From: Halicephalobus mephisto
Lineage: Eukaryota > Nematoda > Chromadorea > Rhabditida > Panagrolaimidae
NCBI GenBank assembly: GCA_009193035.1
Contig: SWDT01000211.1
Span: 186,001-250,000, forward strand
Direction of reading: 5' to 3'
DNA: 64,000 nt
Part shown: piece after piece, positions 22,417 through 33,200 of the stretch
How the letters are laid out: the number at the start of each line of letters is the position of its first letter
Position numbering within the stretch: the first letter of the stretch is position 1
Made by a program: the position numbers and the translations under genes
The notes under the pieces: model-generated
Seen by the model: only the letters and a program-made list of their open reading frames with translations
What the model was told of the DNA's origin: nothing
The model's database searches: none

Positions 22417-23317
22417 ATGTCATCTCCTTTAAATTCTATGGTCCATGAATACCTTCAGTTGCATGGATTTTCCAAAACCGCCAGTGCTTTCGAAGAGGAA
22501 TTGAAGAATGAGATCGGTTTACAGGATTCAGTAAGTTGTTTTGTTTTGAGTTTTGTTTAATTTCCTTGTTACTCAGGTTGACAAGCATGTTGTACAAATA
22601 TTCCAGTATATTGAAGAATATTCTATTGATAAGTTATTGGAGTTCTGGAGGTTTTTAAATGAAAAGGTTTTTACTGCGTTGTCTGAGGTCTGTTGATTGA
22701 TCCACGATTTATTTACTAATGAAGAGTGTCATTTAGAACCAAGTAAAAGTCGCTTCTGATGTGGAGGCTGCGGTTTATAAGTTGTACGTGGTCAACTGCA
22801 TCAAGAACGGACGACAAGATAAAGCTCATGAGTTTTTTTCGAAAATCTCTGATTTGGCGAGGAACAATCTTGAATGGACTGATTGGTTTTGTAAGTCTTG
22901 TGTCGTTTATTGATTGGATTATTCATTGATGAACTTTTAGGTTTGCCATACCTGAAGAATCCATCAAAGGAAAAAAGTTTTGAAAAGTACTTTTTGCCCC
23001 ATTGGCAAGCTGGTCTCATAATTTGGCTGTATAATTTTCTGTCCATCGCAATACAGCAGATGGACAAGCCCAAGTTGGTCATTTGTGTAGAAAAAGCTCT
23101 CAAAAGAGGGGATCTGCCAACAGAAGGCAACGGGACTCAGACACAAGCCCCGGAATCAAGCTTCGAAGGAGGATTGACTGACGACTTTGCTGTCATTGCT
23201 CAGTATGTCTAATCCGAGAGATTATATTTAAATCAATGTTTTAGATGTGGGACTCCAGGGTCAAAAACATCTTCCAGATCACTCAGAAGTATATTCAAAA
23301 ACATTGCGGGGAAATAG
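22417..23317 (+). CDS. sorf-1: WDR91-like protein, N-terminal half only
   Basis: Six short exons encode about 210 residues. Similarity to the N-terminal half of WDR91 is clear: a LisH-like start (VHEYLQLHGFSKTAS), then YKLYVVNCIKNGRQDKAHEFFSK, LEWTDWFCLPYLKNPS and YNFLSIAIQQM, in the same order as the human protein. A Ser/Arg-rich tail (SKTSSRSLRSIFKNIAGK) then stops at 23317. WDR91 and WDR81 restrain endosomal PI3-kinase (VPS-34/Beclin) activity during early-to-late endosome conversion. The WD40 propeller that makes up the C-terminal half of WDR91 is not present downstream, and an AATAAA lies near 23381. Either this lineage has a short form or the gene has been split. Confidence 0.75.
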
Positions 23318-24105
23318 TCGACCTTGGTTCACTTATCAAACCTGTGATCAGCCGTGCATTACTCTTGAGTTTTCGTAATAAACTTGAATCTGTAGAGCCT
23401 AGCAATCCAATAAACTTGTTGGTTTAAAGGTCGCGCAGATTGCGGTCTCTTTTTACTACAGAATGTAAGCAAGGGGACGGACAAGTGCGGACACTCGCCA
23501 GCGTCCATTCTATTTGCGGTCTGTTCGAACATGTCCGACAATTCGTCGTTCCGGCTTCTTTTTGCCAAACATAACGTTTCATTCCCTCCATCTTTGCCGA
23601 AGAATTCTTGTTCATTTTTATTCGGCTAAATTTTGTACTTAGGACTTACTTTATATATGTCTTGTGCATCCCGGTGATTTTACACAATTCGGCCTTGTGC
23701 GTTCGACTGCCGACGGCTGTGGCGGATTTTAGCCTGGTGGGCGTAATATCTAAACATCCAGTTTAGCCGCTGCGATCGCCCTCGCGAACAGCTCACCGTC
23801 TTCCCTGCAACCATTGTCCAGTGCAACTGTTTCTCCCTCGCTTATCCGTAACGGCACCTGTTGTTGGCCCCATAGGCATTTCCCTTCCTTCCAAGTTCTT
23901 TCGATCAAATGGAACAAATATTGATTCATCTTTCTTCCCCAATAAACTAAGATCCATCATTACAAGATTTCTTCCTTATATGGCGGATGACTCACTTTCA
24001 CCAATCGCGTTACTCCTCATTTGTTATTGGTTTCCGTTTCGTTGCTCTAGTTGTTTAGATCTGTACTTCATTATATATCAATTTTTCCAGCTTCCATCGC
24101 TCAAA
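23318..24105. other. Upstream region and 5'UTR of pat-3
   Basis: About 790 nt with no convincing gene. Short ORFs on both strands match no family. An ATTTTTCCAG acceptor at 24090, 16 nt before the PAT-3 ATG, is a probable trans-splice or 5'UTR intron acceptor. Confidence 0.45.
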
Positions 24106-26695
24106 ATGGGCCGTTCTTATTGTTTCATATTTATTGCACTTATTTTGCCGTTGGCATTTGCCGGAAATTGGGACGAGGACGAAGGTTTGTATTTCGTTAC
24201 AGTTCGGAAGAAGTTTACATTAAATATATTTAGTATCGGATGGAGAAGTTCTATCTTCTTCTCCAGATTTCCCTTGCCATTCCTTGTCTCCAGATAACTA
24301 CACCTGCAGTGCCTGTATTCAGCTGCACGACACCTGTGCTTGGTGTGCAGCTTGGGACTTTAACAATCAAACCCAGTTCTCCAGGTGTGATTCATACGCG
24401 AATTTGATAGAAAACGGATGTCCTACTAACGAAGTCGTATTTCCCAAAACCACAATCAAGAAAGTGGAAGATGAAGATCTCCGAGATGGAGACGAGAATC
24501 AGGAGGACATACAGATTCGGCCACAGGAAGTGGATATTCAAATCAGACCACGTAAGATCATTATTCATATATGAGTAAGTAGAATCTTATTTTCAGATTC
24601 TCGAGCTCGTTTCTGGGTGACTTTCCGACAAGCTGCCAACTATCCAGTAGATCTGTATTATTTGATGGACTTGTCCTACTCTATGAAGGACGACAAGGAG
24701 AAACTTTCTCAACTCGGAGATTTACTCGCTGCAAGAATGAAACAGATCACTAGGAACTTCCGTCTCGGCTTTGGTTCTTTCATCGACAAGAAAGTAATGC
24801 CATTTGTCGATCCTAGAAAAGAGAAGTAAGTGTTTCGAAATGATTGAAATGACTTGAACCTGCTTCATTTCAGACAAATTTCTCCTTGCGCGGAGGGGTG
24901 TGCGCCTACTTATGGATTCAGAAATCAGATGGCTTTGACTACCGATACGGACAAATTTGCTCAAGAGGTCGATAAGGCTTTGATCTCCGGTAACTTGGAT
25001 GCTCCAGAAGGTGGATTCGATGCCATCATGCAGGCAATCAGCTGTAACGATTCTATTGGCTGGAGAGATCGCTCAAGAAAGATGATTGTCTTCTCTACTG
25101 ATGCTGGGTTCCACTTTGCTGGTGATGGTCGTCTTGCCGGTATTGTTATTCCCAATGATGGGCAATGCCATCTCGACAACGAAGGATATTACACTGAATC
25201 TACTGAACAAGATTACCCTTCTATTGCTCTTCTCCATCAGAAGATCAAGGAGAAGAAAGTCAACATCATTTTTGCAGTCACACAAAATAACCGACAACTC
25301 TACGACCAGTTGAGTAACGCTCTTCCTGATATCAGTTCTTCAGTCGGAGTTCTCGCCGATGATTCCAGTAATATTGTGCAGTTAATCGAAGAAGAATATG
25401 AAAAAATCGCTGAAAAGATCATCATGGTCGATAATGCTAACTCATCGATGGGATTGAAATTGAGCTATCGATCAAAATGTCTCAGTGGCGGTGAACTCGT
25501 CGATACCAATGTCTGCGATGGAATCAAAGTGAATGGACAAGTTGGGTTCGAAGTCACTCTGGAAGCGACTCACTGTGTCAAGGACCGTGATTTTGTTCTA
25601 CGTATTGGCCCATCTGGATTGGACGACTCCCTCATGTTGAATGTTCACGTCATCTGCGATTGCGATTGTGAGAGAGATGTCGTATTCAACGCTCCTGAAT
25701 GTAATGGTCGAGGAACTCTCGCTTGTGGCATCTGTAAGTGTGCTCCCGGATTCGTCGGAAAGCACTGTGAGTGCGACAGTGGAGGGGAGACTGCATTTGC
25801 TCTGGAATCAAAATGCAGAAAAGATAATTCGAGTTTGATCTGCTCCGGGCGTGGGGTCTGTGAGTGTGGTGTCTGTAAATGCTTCCCTCGACAGAATCCC
25901 CTGGAGGTCGTCACTGGTCCCTTCTGCGAATGTGATAACTTCAACTGCCCCCGACATGACCGTAAACTCTGTGGAGGTCACGGGAAATGCAACTGCGGAG
26001 TCTGTGAATGTGAACCAGGATACACAGGCCGTGCCTGTGAATGCCCCACCAGTACAGATACTTGTTTGTCCAAAAACGGCAAAATCTGTAATGGCCATGG
26101 AGACTGTATCTGTGGTAAGTGTCATTGTAAGACGGACGCCGATGGAATGAGATATTCTGGGCCTTTCTGCGACATCTGCCCCACCTGTCCAACCAAGTGC
26201 GTTGAATACAAGCCTTGCGTCATGTGTCAGCAGTGGAAGACTGGTATCTACAATGAAAGCAAGTGCGCCGAATGTCCTTTCACAGTCATTCCAGTAAAGG
26301 AACTACCTGTTTTAAATATCAGTAAGAGTAGTGAAGACGGCGAATGGAATGAATGCCAATTCGTCGACCCGAGCGATGACTGTACTTTCTACTTCCTCTA
26401 TTACTATGACGGAATGAACAATCTAACTGTCTGGGTAAAGGAGGAGAAGGATTGTCCTTCGCCCCTGCCAGTTCTGGTCATCGTCTTGATTGTTATTGCT
26501 GGCATTGTTATCCTGGGTCTGCTCCTACTTTGCTTGTGGAAGATCCTTACCATGATCTACGACAGGAGAGAATACGCCAAATTTGAACGAGATAGACTAA
26601 ACGCCAAATGGGAAGCCAATGAGAATCCCATCTATAAACAAGCGACGACGACATTCAAGAATCCGGTATATGCAGGCGATGCAAAGAATAAATAG
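24106..26695 (+). CDS. pat-3: Beta integrin PAT-3
   Basis: After a signal peptide (MGRSYCFIFIALILPLAFA) the mature protein has the PSI-like cysteine region (CSACIQLHDTCAWC). The beta-I domain follows with the MIDAS motif DLSYS, the FGSFIDK and DTDKFAQE segments, then cysteine-rich EGF-like stalk repeats (CNGRGTLACGICKC, CSGRGVCECGVCKC, CGGHGKCNCGVCEC). Next come a beta-tail, one transmembrane helix (PVLVIVLIVIAGIVILGLL) and a short cytoplasmic tail with NPIY and NPVY motifs that bind talin/kindlin and connect to ILK/PAT-4. Introns are near 24185-24230, 24551-24597 and 24825-24873; the rest is one large exon. It forms the sole or main beta subunit at muscle dense bodies in nematodes. It ends at 26695. 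Confidence 0.96.
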
Positions 26696-28237
26696 ATTCC
26701 TCAACTTCCAAAAATCCTGCCATTTTAGTATTTTACTTATTCAGTCTCGAAATCAGCAGCTCAAATGTTAATTTCTAAATTTGACCTTCTTGTTATGTTT
26801 GTACTTTTGAGGATTTTAAAACTACAATGTTGCAATTTCGTATTTAAGTTCGTCCATCAGCTATGATTATGGCGCTTTATGATTGAAGACACGGTTTTTT
26901 GTTTGCCTTATAAATTGACCAAAATAAAAATAAAATATATCACATAAAAAACTGAGAGTTCTTAAAAACATGGAGCCTATCTGTGATTAAGGCAGCATTT
27001 TATAGATTTTGAAATGCTGAATCGAATGGTGTGTAATCTTCAGGTTCAAATTTTATACATAAGAAATATTTCAGTTTTCTGTAACTGGGCTCGAAAAACA
27101 ATCATAACTTAATTAATAATTAACTTGAGAAGTTATCAATGTATCATATAATACGTAAGTCTATCAAATTACATATGTACCGTGTCCTCTGATTACTACC
27201 AGGAGAAGATGTAATAGCTTGCTTTGCGATTCCTGATAAAGGTTGTATTAGACAATATTATTCAGCATGGTATTTAGGAGTCGAGCTCTTGATATGTTAT
27301 TAAGCAATGTCGATTACATAATTATCGTGATACTAGATTGACATTTTTTAACTTTCGCATTAAATTTTCCTCAAAAATTAAATAAAGAAGTCAATGTAAT
27401 TTTTGTAGACAGAATTTTATCGTCTTTTTTGCGGCCTTTCTAGAGTTTAAAGCATATAATTACTTTATAAGTATGTTTACAAATAATTGACAACAGATAA
27501 AAATCTGAGTTAAGAATTGTTGAAAATTGAATTTTTGACTGAAGCCAAACTCAGCCAGGTGTTATAAAATTTGATACACATAAGCTATAGGCTATTTTGA
27601 GGTCAACATTGAAGTAATGATATCAAATTATTACGATTCATTAAACTTGAAGCTAACTGAACGAATCTCAAATCTTGTTTTACTAAAAATTTTGATTTTA
27701 TTTTTCTGATGTCAGTTTGAAGACATTTTTGTTTTATCCTTTTTGTCATGGAACAATCTGAATTTTTGACGTGTTCGCGTTTATTTTTGGGGGAGTTGTC
27801 TGTTTTTGAATTCCCTTGCTAGTTGAGCTTGAAATCAATGTTGAAACTCGGATTTGTGACAGAAACCGGACGCACAAGACTTCTAGTATGAATTATCGTT
27901 TCTAAAGGAGAATCTGCAGATAAAGATTTCCAGTGTTGTTTCACTTTGAACGATGCCGCCAGTGATGACGAATTGTTTCTCGCAAATTCATACAGAGATA
28001 AAATAAGGTTACAAAGGATAAAAGAATCTTTTACTGAACTTTAGTTTCGTAAAAACAATATATCATCCAGAATTAATTGTTACGAAAGAAAAAGAAAACA
28101 TGTTCTCTATCACGAGAACTCAGCTGAATACTGTATAACCAAGCCAAAATAAAAGACCAGTCTATTAGGACAACTGGATAATTTTCCAAAATAGTAGATT
28201 TAAAAATAATACGTGGAGATCAGAAAGAAAGAAGCAA
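26696..28237. other. AT-rich intergenic region
   Basis: About 1.5 kb with no supported gene. It contains the pat-3 3'UTR (AATAAAAATAAAA near 26920) and one copy of a dispersed repeat (27040-27165) also seen near 49.6 kb. Confidence 0.55.
27040..27165 (+). repeat. Dispersed repeat A, copy 1
   Basis: Shares the order TTTATA, CTGGGCTCGAAAAACAATC, ATAACTTAAT and TTGAGAAG with 49535-49650 in the same orientation, at moderate divergence. No ORF. Probably a relic of a non-autonomous element. Confidence 0.5.
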
Positions 28238-28979
28238 TCAATACGTCGACATCCTCCGTTGCTCTTTACGGACTCCGTTTGTCGTGGATGAGAATCCCAA
28301 CCACTTCATGAATCTATTCCCTCCTCCACCAGAACTGGAATGTAATGAATCCCCGGGTTTGCCACAATCTGTCGAGGGAGATCTTTGAGGAACCTGAAAT
28401 CCATATGTTCAGTCAATATTTTCGTAGAGGATAAGCCATCTATTATTAGTTGTTTTCGGACATTTTATTGTGAAAAACAAACCTCGACATTTTCCCTGTG
28501 GTTCATTTGGGAATTTAGAGGCATCAAGTGACTGCTAAAGGCTGTCGCGTGTACGGAATGTCTTTGTTTCGATTTTGCAATTTGTGGATTTGAAAATAGT
28601 GGATCCGCCATCGCAGCTTGCATCTGAAGTTGCATCGCTGCTGCTTCTTCACTAAAAAGAGGTGAACAGTAAAAGACAATTAGCAGATAAGAATCCACCT
28701 TGCTGCTTTCTGGATTCTTTCTCTTTGAAGCTCGAGATTCCGTTGACGTTCTTTTTGTCGTTTTTCACGTTCTTTCTGCTCGGCTTTCTAAAGAGGAACC
28801 TAATCAATCCTGAAAACTATCCAAACAGAGTACCTGTTTTGTACGAAGTGCTTGGGCACCTAACATTTCTTCTGTTGGCTGATGATCGTTCTAAAATGTA
28901 GATATTAACATAAGCCTGAAAAGCTATAAAAACTCTACAATATAGTTCAGAAGACAAACAAGCCACTGACACGCGCCAT
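28238..28979 (-). CDS. Small charged coiled-coil protein, unknown function
   Basis: Five exons read leftwards from ATG GCG CGT at 28979. The first exon gives only MAR before a GTCAGT donor. Then come NDHQPTEEMLGAQALRTK, a highly charged helix (KEREKRQKERQRNLELQRER), an Ala/Met/Gln-rich part and a Ser/Gly-rich C-terminus (SSSGGGNRFMKWLGFSS) ending at 28238. Total length is about 165 residues. The helix is likely a coiled coil. Splice sites (CAG/GTACTC, AAG/GTGGAT, TTTTTAG, ATTTCAG) keep the frame. I do not recognise a family. The upstream neighbour on the opposite strand starts only about 75 nt away. The tiny first exon is the least secure part. Confidence 0.5.
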
Positions 28980-29055
28980 TTCACGCAATTCAGAATAATC
29001 ACGAACGACCAAGAGACGATGGGCTTTTTTGAATAGTTTGTTTCAACATGGAGAT

Positions 29056-29751
29056 ATGCCGCCCGAAAAGAAAGTAACAATTCGAGAGCAAAAGCCGAGA
29101 ACTCTTTTGGGACTTCCTTCCAATGGTCGTGAATCTGTTCGGGAATATGGCTATATCACTGATAAAAAAGTATCAAAATGAGAAGAAAACGATATTAAAT
29201 TCAAAAGGCCATTTATTTTAGCTTCCGGCAAGTACAACATTGTCTTCTCTAATTAGGAAATCCAGAACACTGATGAAAGAAATGAAGAAACTAAGGCCAA
29301 GGGCCGTCGAGAAGATCTAATTTTGGAGCATGTGACGTTCTGCAAGCGCGGATTAGTCAGTCGAGCAAAAATGCTCATATTAAGAACCAATCAGAGCTTA
29401 CCAAATTGGGGAAGGATGCTAAAGAATCTAAATTAAATTTAGCTTGTAGCCTAAAACGGCAAACCGGGAAGCTCTCGTGAGCGTCCAAGCAGAGAAAATC
29501 TGATTTCTGACTGCAAGAAATAAATTTATGCGTCTTTCAAAAGAAATGGAAATAGCTGCTAATCTTGGGATAAACTGAGTTTGATCGCCGATCTCGATAA
29601 TGAATTAATGAACGAACAAAGATATCTTCAACAGAACGTCACCAACACCTGTTGTTTTTATCGCCATTGGTGTCGAAAGCAAGTTGATTGCCGATTGAGC
29701 CACATTAACACTCTCACGTCAATTTCTGACAGTTTCAACTTTATTCTTTGA
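29056..29751 (+). pseudogene. Decayed coiled-coil protein gene
   Basis: A plausible start at 29056 encodes MPPEKKVTIREQKPRTLLG and continues to ITDKK, followed by a donor-like GTATCA and an AATTAG acceptor into IQNTDERNEETKAKGRREDL. After that, coding-like pieces continue in alternating frames: ARISQSSKNAHIKNQSEL, REALVSVQAEK, NKFMRLSKEMEIAANLG, then DKLSLIADLDNELMNEQRY. Connecting them needs several single-base shifts (near 29340, 29470, 29515 and 29572) with no introns available. The pieces have heptad-like Leu/Lys/Glu spacing typical of coiled coils. Read together they look like one former gene now broken. Family not recognised. Local base errors are the other explanation. Confidence 0.35.
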
Positions 29752-29841
29752 AACATTATTAAACTTTCAACTTTACAAACACTAAACAAAACTGGGCTGA
29801 GGGGTATGCAACCACACAAATATAATGAAAACAAGCATTAA

Positions 29842-30255
29842 CTAATTTAACTTAATATACACCACAGTCGATGAACGACCTTTAATTTCGAGGACTTGAC
29901 TAGCTCCCTTGGAACTCGTTCTCCGCGAAACAACTTGGGATGATCTGCCTTGTGTTTTGATCTCAGCTGTTCTGGAAATACGGTGCTGTTCAACTTTTAC
30001 GTTATGTGGAGCGGAAACAGATCGAGGTCTCAATCTCGACTCATATCTCTTGGATATTTCTTCTTCCTGCTGTTTAGCGTTCTCAGATTGTTGTCGAATC
30101 CTCTTCTGAGTAGTTACAGAAGGTTGTGACTCAATAACGCTGCTTCTAATTTTGAATCTCGGCGTTTCCACCTGCTTCAACGAAGGAAGCTTCAGCAATG
30201 ATAAAATTTCTTTTTTAAAAAAGGTAAGAAATGAGGAAGCTTTCTTTTCCGGCAT
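29842..30255 (-). CDS. Basic 137-aa single-exon protein, unknown
   Basis: An intact ORF reads from MPEKKASSFLTFFKKEI to a stop at 29842. Composition is rich in Arg, Lys, Ser and Gln, with a central charged part (ENAKQQEEEISKRYESRLRPR) and repeated RSS/GRSS motifs near the C-terminus. No domain is visible, and it may be an intrinsically disordered protein. It is longer than expected by chance in this AT-rich stretch but has no recognisable homologue, so its status is uncertain. Confidence 0.4.
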   Translation of the reverse strand: MPEKKASSFLTFFKKEILSLLKLPSLKQVETPRFKIRSSVIESQPSVTTQKRIRQQSENAKQQEEEISKRYESRLRPRSVSAPHNVKVEQHRISRTAEIKTQGRSSQVVSRRTSSKGASQVLEIKGRSSTVVYIKLN

Positions 30256-33200
30256 AATTATCTACTGAAGGAATAAGAATGAAAAATATTTAGGTAGACG
30301 GTTCTCAAAACAATCGTATAGAAGGGAAAGAAAGTGCGATAATGCTTTCTCATTCGTTCAGGATGCTTCTGAGTGCCCACATACTGACTGATAATGAAAT
30401 AACCTCCACTGTTGTGATTACGGACGAAACTGATCATTAGATCTAATTTTCTATTTATGGAACAATAAAATCCGTCATAGTTGTTATCTTTGTTTCCGGA
30501 TTTCGTCAAAGATTGATGAAACAAAGCAACTATACCCTAGGTTATAAAAAATCATTATTAAGAATAAATAGGGAAGTAATTATATTTAGATAAAAGTTTT
30601 TGATATAATCATGATATATTTCATAACTTCTCAAACAGATATCACAAAAAAAGCGTAACTTTTGACCCAGTAACAATTTTGAATGTAACATAATTGTTAC
30701 ATTTTTTCATGAATATTTGACATTTTTAGTGAAAATTGCAAGTAATAATGACGATTTCCATTTGTTACTTTATTAAAAGTTATGTTTTTTGTGTGTATTC
30801 AGAATCCATTGCTTTTTTGATTAAACATTTCTCTACACACAAAAAGGATACATTAAAACGGCTCTAATGTATTGATACATTAAGTAAAATGCACCAATAT
30901 CAACTTAATATATTAATATATAAGATATACTTTGTTTAATACATTGTAATCGTTTTAATATATCGATATATTATATATTATGTACTTATTTTTTATATGT
31001 AAAACGAAAGAATTGAATAAACATCGAATTTTGTATATTGCGTCTTCAAAAACTCAAAATTAACAATTATTTAAATTATTTTGATTTAAAAGAATGTTTA
31101 GTAAAATTGGATTACAAACTTTAAGTCCATATTGGAAACACATTGAAATAATATATAACTTGTGCCACTACTTCAACTCTAATATTTCTTTGTAAACGGA
31201 ATTTATTGGTATGATAGGATGACATCAGCCATATAATTAGTAGGGAAATTACTGAAGTAAAGGAAATCAATGTCACGAGTTCATTAAAAGCCCACGTGTC
31301 CATCCTTATCCTTGTTCCTGACATCAATTTTATCGATACCAATTTCTAGGGGGACAATCAGAAAAAGTTACGATAACGCGACTTCTATGTTGTTCCTCAG
31401 GCTGTAAACTGGTCTTTCTCTTCATGTGAAAATGAAAAACACTGGGGTTTGCTCCACTCCTTCAGGTGAAGCAAATCCATGTTCATGGGAAAATTAAAAG
31501 ATGAAGGTAAAATGTTTAAGGGGAACAAAAAAGAATATTCATATCCATTTCTAAAAAGCAAAAACAGATCAGAAACAAGTATTTTCAGATCAATTCCCTT
31601 AAGAAGATTTAGAAAGCTATTTATTCATTTCATATATTATTTACATCATTAATTTCCATTCATTTCCGGAATTGAGAATTAATTTTACCAATAATGCATC
31701 TTCTTATCAACTACAGAGAAATTACTTGTAACTATATAATTTCCAATGGCATTGAGAATAAAAAATAAAGACATGAGAAACGATTTGATATTCCGTATTT
31801 ATATGCTTGAAACAATTTCATAAACATAAGAACGAATAAGTTTGGTTAATTAAATTTATAATGATAAAAGTGATATACAGACAAAACAGATTGTTTATAA
31901 CAACACAAGCACATAGTAATGGAAAACCGCCTAAGGCTAGTGTTGATTATATTATGGAAATCATTCTTCTTTTCAATAATTATATTCAGCAGCAATGAAG
32001 GATATTTATGAATTCCGTCATTCACTTCACAGACTAGTTATTTAATATGCGGTCATCTACAGTATCAGAAAAAAGTTTTGTTTGATTCATTCTAAATTGC
32101 CGCATAAAAAAGGAGCAAAGGTAAAACTTGTCGGAAGTTCAAATTTCGTCAATAAAGACACATTACTGGGTAAAAAATAACTTCAAAGATTCTCTTATAA
32201 TAACAGTTTTTCTAGAAGGCTAATTATTCAATAAGTTAAAAATAGCCACATTGTTGGAGAGTCAATAGATAAATATCGATTATCATAGAAAGAATAAAGC
32301 CAGGAATTAAGGCTTTCACAAAACCCCAAATATGGATCAAAAATAGAAACTAATAATGACGATAATTAAACATTTTAAGAGAAAAACTTATCTTATTATT
32401 GGGAATTGATAAAAATTGATCATTTTAACTTTTCTACAAAAGGGGACAAGCGGTCAACGAAATCACACTAAAAAACGTTGATAACTTTTTCCGGAACTTG
32501 AACATCTTCGCTATTTAATCTGAGATGTTGAGTTGCTAGGTATTTTTCCTTAACGATGAAAATATAAGAACTCAAAAAATGGGGTTAACGTAATAAAAAA
32601 CTATTCTAAAATAGCGTCTTAGTAATAAAGACAAAACCAATTATATTGTTAAATAGTTGTGGTCCGTCTTTTTGGTTAAGAATTATATGGTTATTGCACA
32701 TAATTGTGTTATTATAAACCATGAATATAAATAGATGAAAGTAATGTATAAAAAACTATTGAAAACGTTTCATAATATAGATATATAAAGAATAAAGTAG
32801 TAACCAAAATCAACAATAAAGAGAAAATCAGAAAGTCACGAAGCAATTGCAAAATTGTATAAAAACAATATTCAGCTATATATCTTTGAAAAATACACAC
32901 AATCAGCACACTTTTCAGTATTTAATATGCAATTTACCTAGATAATTGTGCTATCAAGTAATACACAAGTTATCTGTTCATCACTCGAAAATACTAATCA
33001 TACTAAATGTATTTAAACGCACAGATGTAAATCCCATAATTTATTACCAGGAGTGAGAAAAATAATACATTGTTATGTCATTTTTATCAAAATTTCTATT
33101 TGAAGAATGAAGTTATACAAAGTTCAAGATCTTTATGAGAATATAGACATTGTAAAAGATATGAATAACTGTGGGATCAATAAAAAATTGTCTTAAATAG

